From positions 1 to 57,814 of the forward strand of contig JBMNCQ010000016.1 in the NCBI GenBank assembly GCA_049366715.1: DNA of 57,814 nt. Reading direction: 5' to 3'. This DNA comes from JBMNCQ01 sp049366715. GTDB taxonomy: Bacteria > Bacillota > Peptococcia > Peptococcales > BICA1-8. Of the stretch, positions 16,697 through 25,398 are shown one piece after another (positions within the stretch are counted from its first letter, which is position 1; each line of letters opens with the position of its first letter). Below the pieces are notes generated by a model. That model ran no database searches, was not told the origin of the DNA, and saw only the letters and a list, made by a program, of their open reading frames with translations. Both the position numbers and the translations under genes were made by a program.

Positions 16697-18784
16697 GTGA
16701 GTGCAATGAGGGTTAAGCAGGTAATGTACGACCGCCCTGAAACATTACACTATAGTAAAACTATTGCCGATGCCTTAGAGGTTTATAAAAGGAATCAGGT
16801 AAATTGTTCGCCAATTATTAATGATGATAAGCAGGTTGTGGGGATATTAACGGTTTTTCGTGTTTTGGATTCAATCAAAGCAGGGGCAAATTTCACAACT
16901 AAGATCGCGGATATTATGGATACAAATTTAGTAAGTGTTGACGAAGATGCTTTCTTTGAAGAAGTCTGTGAGATGCCCATCGAACGCTTATTGGTTCTAG
17001 ATAAGCAGAATAAACTAGTGGGGGTTTTAACACGGCTTGAACTGATCAATAAAGTATATAATGCCTTCGACTCAACAGAAAGAGAACTGCAAGTAATTTT
17101 ACAATCCATTCAAAACGGCATAGTCGCTTTTAATACGGAAGGGATAATATCTCATTTTAATTCGGCGGCAGAACAAATCACCGGTTTTCAAAAGGATTAT
17201 GCCTTAGGGAAAAAAATTGATGCAATATTCGGAGGGACCGGTCTTTTAAGCGTTTTTAACAAAGGTATTGGTTACCATAAACAGAAGTTAGGTAAGAGCA
17301 TGGTAATCGTAAAGAGCAGCCCTATTTTAAAAGAGGGTAAAAAGCTGGGTACTGTTCTGGTCATTCAGGATATTTCCGAAATCGAACATATTTCCCAGGA
17401 ACTGGATAGCATCAAGACTCTCAATAAAGAGCTGGAAAGTATTATTGAATCTTCATCTGAAGGCATTCTGGTTACAGACGGAAAGGGAAATGTTTTGTAC
17501 GAAAACTCCAATTTTTCATTGATTTTGAACGCATTTCATATCTATTCTTTTAAAGGGGAAAATCTCAAAGATTATATAAGTGATGAAGAGCAGGAAATAT
17601 ATGAGCTTTTTCAACGGATGCTCAAGACCGGCAAGACTTCCTCCCAAGTCTTGCCCGGATTATGCGGGAGAGAGCTAATCATTACCACTACGCCCATCAA
17701 AGATGATAATCATGTGATCGTTAGAACAATCTTTAACTTTAAAGATATGTCGGAAATTAACCGGCTGCGGGACGAAGCGGCGAGAAATTTCCAGGAACTA
17801 AGAGCTCTGAGGGCCCAGCAATTTGCAGACGGCAATATTATCATTCAGAGTGCCCCGATGGTAAAGCTACTGAATCAGGTAAAAAGAATTGCAGCTGTTG
17901 ATTCTACTGTCTTAATTACCGGTGAATCAGGTGTAGGTAAAGAGGTAATCGCCAAGCAAATCCATTTGAACAGCTTAAGGGCTAATGAGCCGTTCATCCA
18001 GATAAATTGCGGAGCAATTCCTGACAACTTGCTAGAATCGGAATTATTCGGTTATGAAAAAGGTGCCTTTACAGGAGCCAGCAGGGAGGGCAAGATTGGT
18101 ATGTTTGAAGTCGCTGATCAAGGAACCCTGTTATTAGATGAAATCGGCGAAATGCCGCAGAATTTACAGGTAAAACTATTAAGGGTGCTCCAGGAGCAGG
18201 AAATTTACCGCATTGGTGGTATAAAACCCGTTAAACTCAATGTTAGAATACTTGCCGCTACCAATAAAGAGCTGGAAGTAATGGTCAGAGAGAAAAAGTT
18301 TAGAGAAGATCTATATTACCGTTTAAATGTTGTACCAATCAAGATCATGCCTCTCAGAGAAAGAAAAGAAGATATTTTACCGCTAGCAATCCATTTTCTG
18401 GGCAAAGTAAATCAAAAATATAACCGGAACTGCAAATTAAGTCAGGAAACCTGTTATTTACTGGAACAATATTCCTGGCCCGGTAATGTCAGGGAACTTA
18501 TCAATATTATTGAGCGCTTGGTTATCATGTCGGAAGATCATGTAATTACACCGAATTATTTACCGGAAACTTTTGGTTATCGAAGTTCCTTTGCGCACAA
18601 TACGGAAAAAGACGACCTGCAAATAATGTCCCTGCACGAAGCCCGGGAAAACATGGAAGCAGTAATGATCAAGAAAGCTTTAGAGAAATATGGGAGTTTA
18701 AGACCTGCCGGTAAAGCATTGGGTATATCCCATTCCACTCTTTTGCGCAAAGCCAGGCATTATGCGATAACGGTGCAAGAATAA
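16697..18784 (+). CDS. Sigma-54-dependent activator with CBS pair and PAS sensors
   Basis: 695 residues. Two N-terminal CBS motifs (about residues 5-120, starting MRVKQVMYDRP), then two PAS-like regions (about 130-230 and 255-350), the AAA+ core and a Fis-type helix-turn-helix (GKALGISHSTLLRKARHYA). Walker A is GESGVGKE from residue 409, the sigma-54 contact loop GAFTGA is intact at 456-461, and LLLDEIGEMP is Walker B. CBS pairs often bind adenylates or SAM, so the signal may be energy state or a ligand. I chose GTG 16697 because AAAAGGAG lies five bases upstream; longer starts pass through this site. Sigma-54 promoters flank the gene on both sides. Confidence 0.9.
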   Translation: MSAMRVKQVMYDRPETLHYSKTIADALEVYKRNQVNCSPIINDDKQVVGILTVFRVLDSIKAGANFTTKIADIMDTNLVSVDEDAFFEEVCEMPIERLLVLDKQNKLVGVLTRLELINKVYNAFDSTERELQVILQSIQNGIVAFNTEGIISHFNSAAEQITGFQKDYALGKKIDAIFGGTGLLSVFNKGIGYHKQKLGKSMVIVKSSPILKEGKKLGTVLVIQDISEIEHISQELDSIKTLNKELESIIESSSEGILVTDGKGNVLYENSNFSLILNAFHIYSFKGENLKDYISDEEQEIYELFQRMLKTGKTSSQVLPGLCGRELIITTTPIKDDNHVIVRTIFNFKDMSEINRLRDEAARNFQELRALRAQQFADGNIIIQSAPMVKLLNQVKRIAAVDSTVLITGESGVGKEVIAKQIHLNSLRANEPFIQINCGAIPDNLLESELFGYEKGAFTGASREGKIGMFEVADQGTLLLDEIGEMPQNLQVKLLRVLQEQEIYRIGGIKPVKLNVRILAATNKELEVMVREKKFREDLYYRLNVVPIKIMPLRERKEDILPLAIHFLGKVNQKYNRNCKLSQETCYLLEQYSWPGNVRELINIIERLVIMSEDHVITPNYLPETFGYRSSFAHNTEKDDLQIMSLHEARENMEAVMIKKALEKYGSLRPAGKALGISHSTLLRKARHYAITVQE

Positions 18785-18799
18785 ACCACCGGTACAAAA
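18770..18799 (+). promoter_or_regulatory. Candidate activator half-sites upstream of gcvH
   Basis: ACGGTGCAAGA ends just before the stop of the activator gene, and CCGGTACAAAA lies at 18789-18799. Both resemble the CCGGTRYAAAA half-sites upstream of the symporter promoter. They are direct repeats about 130-160 bases upstream of the gcvH -24 box. Confidence 0.5.
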
Positions 18800-18902
18800 A
18801 GGCTGGATAAAGTCTTTTTAAAAATTATATTTTAGATAAAGAGAGGTATAGCTACTTTATCATTCTGGGTAGAACTGCGGCTGCTGTAGACGCTGCGGTT
18901 AC

Positions 18903-18930
18903 AAAAAACCTGAGCTTGCTCAGGTTTTTT
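18903..18930 (+). terminator. Terminator of the activator gene
   Basis: AAAAAACCTGAGC and GCTCAGGTTTTTT are perfect inverse arms around TT. The last T's are shared with the -24 element of the next promoter. Confidence 0.85.
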
Positions 18931-18946
18931 GGCATGTAAATTGCAA
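18929..18946 (+). promoter_or_regulatory. Sigma-54 promoter of gcvH
   Basis: TTGGCAT-GTAAA-TTGCAA has the GG and GC pairs 10 bases apart. It directly follows a terminator, so transcription of gcvH must start here. It lies 55 bases before the gcvH start. Confidence 0.8.
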
Positions 18947-19000
18947 TATTTAAATTTAGACCAGTCATTTGATTATCTGAATTTTGAGGAGGAGCTTGTG

Positions 19001-19357
19001 ATGAAATTTAGTGAAAACCATATTTGGGTAGACAGCCGGCTTAGTACGGCAGGTATTTCCGATTATGCGCAAAATTCTTTAGGAGATATTGTGTATATCG
19101 ATTTACCTGAAGTCGGTCAAGTATTTCATAAAGGGGCGCAATTTGGTTCAATTGAATCGGTTAAATCAGTTTCCCCTCTCATTGCCCCTTTACAGATGAA
19201 AGTATTGGACGTTAATGAGATTCTGGAAAATGAGCCGGAACTGATCAATACCAATCCCTATGGAAAAGGGTGGATGGTTAAAATTGAAGTTATGAATAAA
19301 GAAGAGCTAGGGGAATTATTACCGGAAGAAGATTATTTAGCGCAAATGGAGAACTAG
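19001..19357 (+). CDS. gcvH: Glycine cleavage H-like lipoyl carrier protein
   Basis: 118 residues with the full GcvH fold: FSENHIWV at the start, GISDYAQNSLGDIVYIDLPEVG, and the lipoylation motif GSIESVKSVSPL with the modified lysine. NTNPYGKGWMVKIE closes the domain. GAGGAGGAGCTTGTG precedes ATG 19001; the longer frame back to 18929 would run through the sigma-54 promoter, so it is rejected. It stands alone without GcvT, GcvP or lipoyl ligase genes. Control by sigma-54 next to a CBS-PAS activator and a symporter suggests a specialised lipoyl carrier, perhaps in glycine or betaine use, but that is inference. Confidence 0.88.
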   Translation: MKFSENHIWVDSRLSTAGISDYAQNSLGDIVYIDLPEVGQVFHKGAQFGSIESVKSVSPLIAPLQMKVLDVNEILENEPELINTNPYGKGWMVKIEVMNKEELGELLPEEDYLAQMEN

Positions 19358-19380
19358 CTAAAATTGTATGGCTAGTTTTA
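19352..19380 (+). terminator. Weak terminator-like hairpin after gcvH
   Basis: AACTAGC pairs with GCTAGTT across 12 bases and is followed by TTAT; it overlaps the gcvH stop. A second, stronger hairpin lies at 19465-19505. Confidence 0.45.
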
Positions 19381-19464
19381 TCTGACCCTGTTATTGCTAT
19401 AAATTTAAAGAGCAGCAGAGATGCTAATAAATATAAGATTTCAGAGAGGATAATATTCCTGGGC

Positions 19465-19505
19465 GAAAAGAACTTGCATGATATTTTGGAAGTTCTTTTC
19501 TTTTT
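19465..19505 (+). terminator. Terminator between gcvH and the coat gene
   Basis: GAAAAGAACTT pairs with AAGTTCTTTTC across 15 bases and is followed by TTTTT. Confidence 0.7.
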
Positions 19506-19593
19506 AAAAAATACTTTTTATGGAATTTATGCATAGAAAAATATTTAGAGGCAGACAATATCCTTTGTAAAATAACTAAAGGAGTGGTTTTTT

Positions 19594-20205
19594 ATGGCGG
19601 CAAATTTAGGTGCACATGAGGTTATGGAATTACATGAGGTTCTGAGTAACGTGATTAACGGGATCAACCAATTCGAACTTTACCGGCCTCATGTCAGAGA
19701 CCAGCAGTTAGGCTCAATTTTAGACAAGCAGCTGCAGTTTATGACTCAGGAATATAATAATATGATTCAATCCTTAAACCAGCAGGGGATAACTATGGGT
19801 TCTCCTTATAATTCCCCTAAGATGGTAAATCCTCAGTATGGACTGCATAATCCCCAGCCCCAAAGTCCCAATGCATCTGCAAACCAACTGGATGACAGAG
19901 ATATTGCCGGTGGAATGCTGGGATGTGCCAAGTCAGCGGCAATTTTAAAAACCATTGCGGCTTTAGAATGTGCCGACCCCAATCTGAGAAGACTGATTCA
20001 GCAAGGTTCTCAGAACTGCTCGGAAATGGCCTATGAGACCTGGCAGTATATGAATCTAAAGGGATATTATCAGGTACCGACGATGAAACAAATGACAACA
20101 AATACGATGACTACCAGCTATACGACTTCGCCAACGGCTAATATGGAACAAGCACCGGCAATAAGTATGGAAACATCTAATCATTATTCCAACAGACAGA
20201 TGTAA
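19594..20205 (+). CDS. Spore coat protein, CotF family
   Basis: 203 residues with the CotF-type coat domain: the ferritin-like helix MELHEVLSNVINGINQFELY at the N-terminus and a second helical half with MLGCAKSAAILKTIAALEC and the NLRRLIQQGSQNCSEMAYETWQYMN segment. The middle and the tail are rich in Gln, Asn, Pro, Thr and Met, as in coat proteins. AAAGGAG lies upstream. It implies that the host forms endospores. Expression from a mother-cell sigma factor would be expected, but I could not define the promoter. Confidence 0.9.
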   Translation: MAANLGAHEVMELHEVLSNVINGINQFELYRPHVRDQQLGSILDKQLQFMTQEYNNMIQSLNQQGITMGSPYNSPKMVNPQYGLHNPQPQSPNASANQLDDRDIAGGMLGCAKSAAILKTIAALECADPNLRRLIQQGSQNCSEMAYETWQYMNLKGYYQVPTMKQMTTNTMTTSYTTSPTANMEQAPAISMETSNHYSNRQM

Positions 20206-20214
20206 ATACTAAAG

Positions 20215-20256
20215 AACCCCCTAGTCTTTGCAAAGCAAAGGCTAGGGGGTTTTTTA
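20215..20256 (+). terminator. Terminator of the coat gene
   Basis: AACCCCCTAG and CTAGGGGGTT flank an inner CTTTGC/GCAAAG stem, followed by TTTT. Confidence 0.85.
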
Positions 20257-20277
20257 AGGTTTAGTGTCTCCGGGTGG

Positions 20278-21138
20278 TTAATGAATGGCCTTTTTCTTAA
20301 ATCTTCCCCCCATAACTTCATGAACTGAGCTAATCGTAACAAAAGCATTGGGATCTATTTCATTAATAATATTTTTTAATTTAGCCAGCTCCAAGCGGGT
20401 TATTACAGCGTATAAAACACTTTTCGCTTCTTTAGAATAGCCGCCTTTGCCTTCTAAAAAGGTGATGCCTCTTCCCAGTCTGGCCATCAATGCATCAGCA
20501 ATTTTTTCCGGTTGGTTAGTAATAATGATTACCGACTTAGTTTCATTTAATCCTTCGATAGTAATGTCGATGACTTTAAAGGCAATAAAATAGGTGATTA
20601 AAGAATACATTGCCTTATCCCAGCCAAATACCAGTCCGGCACTTCCTAAGATAAAAACATTGAAAAACATGATGATTTCCCCTATTGAAAAACCTGATTT
20701 TCTATCCAAGATAATGGCAATAATTTCGGTCCCGTCTAACGATCCGCCGTACCTTATAATAATGCCCACTCCGATTCCCAGGGTAATGCCCCCGAAAATC
20801 GAAGCTAAAAGTATGTCCTTTGTTACCTCGGAAATGGGATGAAAATAGGTAACCCAGCAAGATAAGGATACAATTGAAAACAGCGTGTGAAATGCGAAGG
20901 TTTTACCAATTTGCTTGTAACCAACGATAAGAAAAGGTAAATTTAATAGTACAATAAATAATCCCAGCTTTAATTTGCTTAAATGGCTGAGAATTATAGA
21001 TATACCGACAATGCCGCCGTCAATTACATTGTTAGGAACAAGAAAGATTTCTAAGCCGACAGCTGCTAAAATTGCACCAATATGCATAAAAAAATACGGT
21101 GTTAGGGACTGCTTTGCTTTCCTGAGCTTTTTCTTCAC
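20278..21138 (-). CDS. YitT family membrane protein
   Basis: 286 residues with five or six N-terminal membrane helices (YitT_membrane, about residues 12-175, including VPNNVIDGGIVGISIIL and GGSLDGTEIIAIIL) and a C-terminal cytoplasmic DUF2179 domain (about 215-275, FLEGKGGYSKEAKSVLYAVITRLELAKLK). The family is widespread in Firmicutes and has no agreed substrate. The gene is convergent with the coat gene and divergent from the PrpR-type activator. Confidence 0.9.
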   Translation of the reverse strand: MKKKLRKAKQSLTPYFFMHIGAILAAVGLEIFLVPNNVIDGGIVGISIILSHLSKLKLGLFIVLLNLPFLIVGYKQIGKTFAFHTLFSIVSLSCWVTYFHPISEVTKDILLASIFGGITLGIGVGIIIRYGGSLDGTEIIAIILDRKSGFSIGEIIMFFNVFILGSAGLVFGWDKAMYSLITYFIAFKVIDITIEGLNETKSVIIITNQPEKIADALMARLGRGITFLEGKGGYSKEAKSVLYAVITRLELAKLKNIINEIDPNAFVTISSVHEVMGGRFKKKAIH

Positions 21139-21628
21139 TTAAATTCCCCCAAATTTCCAGGATTGCTGATTATTTTAAGAAAATTACACCGGATGATTAG
21201 TTGATATATATATATTGACCGTAAAAATATCAGCGGATTTCCGGTAAATTTAATTTATTCTTTAATTAGATGATTATTTAGATTGATTTCTAGCTGCTTT
21301 GTTTAAGTACTAATATTATATAAACTTAAATATGATTAGTCTATAGAGTTTCCCGGTCTGTTCGGCAGATAATAATTATCTTGCTACGATAGAACGGCTA
21401 TATGCACGGCTTTTTAGAAAAAGCTTAACTTAACGGTATTTTAGATATCAGGTGTATTTTAGCAGCAGTTATCTCTTAAAGGTTTTTCTGAATTTTCGTC
21501 TAATAGTAATTTAGAAAGATTTTCTAACATTTTAGAGTGGTAAAGATTTTAACCTGGAGGAGGTGCAGAACCCTGATTACCGGTCTAACCCTGCCGGCTA
21601 GCGGGATGGGTAAATATTCAGGGATCCT
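21139..21628. other. Divergent intergenic region, AT-rich
   Basis: About 490 bases between the YitT gene and the PrpR-type activator. It is AT-rich, with a short TATATATATA run near 21205 and a strong CTGGAGGAGGTG near 21555 that precedes no matching start. I see no terminator, sigma-54 element or small gene that I would defend. Confidence 0.4.
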
Positions 21629-23512
21629 ATGTCGAAAAAACACAAAGTTGCTTTTATTGCGCCTTATCCGCAAATGGCTAAGGTGGCCAAGGAAATAAGT
21701 AATGAGTTTTCCCTGGATGTTAGCATCGAGGTGACGGCTGATTTAACTGAAGCTCTGAAATTTGCTAAGTCATCAGCGGGAAAAGTTGATGGGATTATTT
21801 GCAGAGGAGGGACTGCCTTAAAATTAAAAAAATACTTAGATATCCCCATCATTGAATTAAAAGTGACTTTATTTGATATCATCAGAGCTTTAACCCAAGC
21901 CAAATCTTATGGGCAGGAAATTGCAGTAGTCGGATTTTCAAATATAATTTATGGAGCCCGGAATCTTTCGGAAGCTTTAGGAATGAACATCTCCGAAATC
22001 GCAATTGATAGTGATAAAGATTGTGAGCAAGCTCTCGAAAGAGCGCAGGCTTTGGGCATTAAAGTTATTGTAGGCGGAGCTATTACTGTAACTTCTGCCG
22101 AAAGAAAGGGAATTAAAGGGGTCCTCATTACATCAGACAGCAAAGAGGCCGTTTTTAATACCTATGATGAAGCCCAAAGAATCTTGGATATCCGTCAAAA
22201 GGAATTGACAAAGACGAAGCAGATGGAGACGATTTTGAATTTAACTTACGGGGGAATTATTGCTGTTGATGATATAGGCAGAATAACGCTCTTCAACCCG
22301 GAAGCGGAAAAATTAACGGGAATTCATGCTGCAAAAGTGTTAGGCAAAAGAATTGATCTTGTGCTGCCTAATTTAGGGCTGGGGGAAGTTATGAAAAAAA
22401 AGAGCGCAGAAATAAATCAATTCCTCCAAATCAAGAGGGATTATTTTGTGGTGCATAGGATGCCGATAATAGTAGACGGAATTGCTACGGGGGCAGTGGC
22501 GACTTTTCAGCGGCTGGACCAAATTCAATCCGTCGAAAGAAAAGCCAGGAAGGAGCTAATGCAGAAAGGACATGTCGCCCAAGCTACATTTGCTGCAATT
22601 ATCGGGAGCAGTGAAGAGATCAAAGTGGCCAAACAGACGGCAGATAATTTCAGTAAATATGAGTTGCCGGTAATGCTCACCGGTGAAACGGGCACCGGTA
22701 AAGAGCTTTTTGCCCAAAGCATGCATAATTCCAGCTTACGGGAGGACGGGCCTTTTGTTGCTGTTAACTGTGCCGCTCTACCGGTCAATCTTTTAGAAAG
22801 CGAATTGTTTGGTTATGTAGAGGGAGCTTTTACCGGAGCCAGAAGCAAAGGCCGCTCCGGATTGTTCGAGCAGGCCCACGGCGGCACACTTTTCTTAGAT
22901 GAGATTGGAGAAATTCCCATAAATATTCAAGCCAGGTTGTTAAGAGCTATTCAGGAAGGGCAAATTCAGAGAATCGGTGATGATAAGTTAATCTCGGTAA
23001 AAGTAAGGATAATCGCAGCAACAAATAAGAATCTGAAGGCTATGGTAGAAAAGGGTGGGTTTAGGGCAGACCTTTACTATAGAATCAATGTCTTAAATGT
23101 TTTTATCCCGCCCCTACGGGAACGTAAAGCTGATATTCCGATTTTAATTAATTATTTTATTAACCGGTGTTCGGACCGCTTTAAATGGCATATTGCTAAA
23201 ATTGAAGAAGCTGCTTTGCAGGTGCTTTGTGATTACGATTGGCCTGGAAATGTCCGGGAGCTGCAGAATGTCATCGAAAAGCTGGTAATACTTAAGCAAG
23301 GTTCCTTAATCACCACCGCTGATGTGAGGGACTCGCTGTCTAAAGATGCTCCGCCGGTCAGTATGGATTTAAATCTTGATTTACTAATTAAAAACACTAT
23401 CATAAGTGCCCTGAAAAAGTGTGGTAATAATAGGACGGAGGCTGCTAAAATTTTAGGTATTAACCGCAGTACCCTGTGGAGAAAACTAAAGGAGTACCAG
23501 ATTTCGGAGTGA
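21629..23512 (+). CDS. Sigma-54-dependent activator with PrpR N-terminal domain
   Basis: 627 residues: PrpR_N-type sensor (about 1-190, with CRGGTA, AVVGFSNIIYGA and VIVGGAITV), PAS (about 200-300), AAA+ core and Fis-type helix-turn-helix (TEAAKILGINRSTLWRKLKEY). Walker A GETGTGKE starts at residue 352, GAFTGA is intact at 399-404, and LFLDEIGEIP is Walker B. PrpR_N domains bind small carboxylates or acyl compounds in known cases. The next gene downstream, a corrinoid methyltransferase, has a sigma-54 promoter and is its likely target. The ATG has only a weak AGGGA upstream. Confidence 0.9.
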   Translation: MSKKHKVAFIAPYPQMAKVAKEISNEFSLDVSIEVTADLTEALKFAKSSAGKVDGIICRGGTALKLKKYLDIPIIELKVTLFDIIRALTQAKSYGQEIAVVGFSNIIYGARNLSEALGMNISEIAIDSDKDCEQALERAQALGIKVIVGGAITVTSAERKGIKGVLITSDSKEAVFNTYDEAQRILDIRQKELTKTKQMETILNLTYGGIIAVDDIGRITLFNPEAEKLTGIHAAKVLGKRIDLVLPNLGLGEVMKKKSAEINQFLQIKRDYFVVHRMPIIVDGIATGAVATFQRLDQIQSVERKARKELMQKGHVAQATFAAIIGSSEEIKVAKQTADNFSKYELPVMLTGETGTGKELFAQSMHNSSLREDGPFVAVNCAALPVNLLESELFGYVEGAFTGARSKGRSGLFEQAHGGTLFLDEIGEIPINIQARLLRAIQEGQIQRIGDDKLISVKVRIIAATNKNLKAMVEKGGFRADLYYRINVLNVFIPPLRERKADIPILINYFINRCSDRFKWHIAKIEEAALQVLCDYDWPGNVRELQNVIEKLVILKQGSLITTADVRDSLSKDAPPVSMDLNLDLLIKNTIISALKKCGNNRTEAAKILGINRSTLWRKLKEYQISE

Positions 23513-23578
23513 GGCGGTGTATTATGCAACAATAGTTGCAAATTGCAATACACGGCAGGAGCTTAGTAAATCAAAGTT

Positions 23579-23620
23579 AAAGGCAGGGGCGTTGCAATAT
23601 GCAGCGCTCCTGCCTTTGTT
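23579..23620 (+). terminator. Terminator of the PrpR-type activator
   Basis: AAAGGCAGGGGCGTTGCA pairs with TGCAGCGCTCCTGCCTTT with two mismatches, followed by GTT. Confidence 0.75.
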
Positions 23621-23787
23621 ATGAAAGTCATATTTTCAGCAGGGGTATGACAAGAGCGGACGTGTGAGTTAAGAAGAAACTTTATAATAGCCGTCTATAG
23701 GCTGTGGTCCTGGTTTTCCTGAGATCAGCAATTATGTCCGGATCCAGGTTCTGGTTCGGGAAAGCCGGTTTAACTTAAGGTTGATCA

Positions 23788-23805
23788 CCGGCATTAAATT
23801 TGCAT
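23788..23805 (+). promoter_or_regulatory. Sigma-54 promoter of the methyltransferase gene
   Basis: ACCGGCAT-TAAAT-TTGCAT has GG at 23790-23791 and GC at 23802-23803, 10 bases apart. The -24 box has C in place of the usual T before GG. It lies 65 bases before the GTG start. Confidence 0.7.
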
Positions 23806-23869
23806 AATATTTCAGTTTAGAAATGTTACCGGTCTTGATCACGATATTTTGCCAAAGGAGGTTTTCTTA

Positions 23870-24871
23870 GTGAGTGAAATGACACCGCGGGAAAGAGTAC
23901 TGGCTGCATTAAAAAGGGAAGCAACGGACCGGGTTCCCTGGGTAGAAAATTATATTCATACCAGTCTGATTAATAAAATCATCGGTTATCAAGTGACTCC
24001 TCTTAAAGGGTCCCGGATCGCTGTAGAAATTCATGAAAAACTTTGCGTGGATAACTTAACCTATGATTTTCGCCCGCCTGACTATGCTGTTACAGAGAGG
24101 CACGGCGATCTGGAAATGATTGTAGAGGGCAAGCTGAGAACTTGGGAAGATCTGAAGAAAATGCAGGAATGGCTTCCTGACCCCGATGATGAGTCCTTTT
24201 ATTGTGATGCCCGGGAACTTTTGCGGCAAAAAGGAGATTATGCGGCTGTAGCCACTATCCGGTTAGGGATAGCTAACGTTTACAACAGCATGGGCTATGA
24301 AAATTTTATCTATGCCCTTTACGATAATCCTGAATTTATAACTGCTGCCTTGGAAGTATTTGCGGATTGGTCCGGTAAAGTAATCGAAAGAGTAAATGAA
24401 ATGGATTTTGATATTGTCTGGATTTCGGAAGACATTGCTTTTCAATCAGGTCCTATCGTTACTGCAGAACAGTATGAAAAGTACATCTTTCCTTATGCCA
24501 AAAAACTAGCAGATAAAATCCGGTTCCCTAAGATATATCATTCCGACGGAAATTACCTGCCTGTTTTAGATTATATATTGCAATATAACCCCAGTGCGAT
24601 AGCTAATCTGGAACCGCCGGCAATGGATATCTTCAGTTTGAAGAAAAGTCACGGGGATAAAATATCTTTACTTGGCAATATCGACCTTCATTATACTTTG
24701 ACCAGAGGTACCGAAGAGGAAACGATTGCAGAAGTTAAAGAAAAAATTGAACGTGTAGGGGAAGGCGGCGGCTATCTTATCGCAAGTTCCAGCGGATTGG
24801 CCGCCTATTGCAAACCTGAGAATGTTCTGGCCATGAATGATACTATTTTAAAATACGGTTACTACAAATAA
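23870..24871 (+). CDS. Uroporphyrinogen decarboxylase-family corrinoid methyltransferase (MtaA/MtbA-like)
   Basis: 333 residues with the UroD/MtaA barrel: MTPRERVLAALKREATDRVPW at the start, a central DIVWISEDIAFQSGP and the C-terminal NLEPPAMDIFSLKKSHGDKISLLGNID. In MtaA/MtbA zinc is held by His-x-Cys and a later Cys; here the first site reads YHSDGNYL (His-x-Asp) and the later Cys is in AAYCKPENV. It would move methyl groups between a corrinoid protein and a thiol or folate. GTG 23870 is chosen because AAAGGAGG at 23854-23861 lies inside any longer frame. A broken corrinoid protein gene follows 13 bases later. Confidence 0.85.
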   Translation: MSEMTPRERVLAALKREATDRVPWVENYIHTSLINKIIGYQVTPLKGSRIAVEIHEKLCVDNLTYDFRPPDYAVTERHGDLEMIVEGKLRTWEDLKKMQEWLPDPDDESFYCDARELLRQKGDYAAVATIRLGIANVYNSMGYENFIYALYDNPEFITAALEVFADWSGKVIERVNEMDFDIVWISEDIAFQSGPIVTAEQYEKYIFPYAKKLADKIRFPKIYHSDGNYLPVLDYILQYNPSAIANLEPPAMDIFSLKKSHGDKISLLGNIDLHYTLTRGTEEETIAEVKEKIERVGEGGGYLIASSSGLAAYCKPENVLAMNDTILKYGYYK

Positions 24872-24884
24872 GGAGGCCAAATCA

Positions 24885-25192
24885 ATGATTATCGATAAAA
24901 TTAAGGAAAGTATAGCCAAGGGGGATGCTTCCGCCTGCGTAGAACAGATTGAACAAGCACTACTAGCAGGACTGCCCTGGGTCGATATTTTAGATAATGC
25001 CTTGGTAACTGCAACGCTGGAAGCAGGCGAAAGGTTTAAACGGAGTGAGATTTATGGACCGGAAATGTTCATTTCTGCCCGGGCTATGCACAAAGGGTTG
25101 CAACTATTATGCAAAAAGGCCTGCAAGTATTCGAACCTCATATAAGAGCAGGTGAAAGGAAATATCTGTCCCAAATGGTTTATTATCCTTAG
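24885..25192 (+). pseudogene. Corrinoid protein (methyltransferase partner), frameshifted and truncated
   Basis: The frame from 24885 encodes the N-terminal helical cap of corrinoid carrier proteins (AKGDASACVEQIEQALLAG and GERFKRSEIYGPEMFISARAM) but stops at 25145. The expected continuation, KGLQVFEPHIRAGE, is found in another frame at about 25109-25192, after a tandem 23-base near-repeat (ATGCACAAAGGGTTGCAACTATT has 23 bases, not a multiple of three). The whole cobalamin-binding domain with DxHxxG is missing. GGAGGCC precedes the ATG, so it was translated with the methyltransferase. The activity must now use another corrinoid protein, or the system is dying. Confidence 0.8.
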
Positions 25193-25398
25193 CGGAACGG
25201 AATTACAATTACCCGATGATTCCGGATCCGCCTGTGATGTATGTGCCGCAGAAAAAATGCACCTTTAAGAATCTCTTTGGTAAGTGGAAATGTGATCCTT
25301 TTAAAACTAAAGGAAAATCACATGGAAAGCAGATTTAGAATTGTCGTATTAGATAAAAAACAAATGTCTGCTGCCTGGGGGATAATACCGGGAAAAGG
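25193..25398 (+). other. Degenerate stretch after the corrinoid gene; possible 40-residue remnant
   Basis: A frame at 25216-25338 encodes MIPDPPVMYVPQKKC then TFKNLFGKWKCDPFKTKGKS; amino acid choice looks coding-like, and homology-like character continues upstream without a start. No ribosome site is present. I read it as a decayed gene of unknown family and not as a functional protein. Confidence 0.3.

Noticed and set aside
18929..19000. N-terminal extension of gcvH from ATG 18929
   Set aside because: It would be encoded by the sigma-54 promoter itself, upstream of the transcription start; a strong ribosome site precedes ATG 19001.
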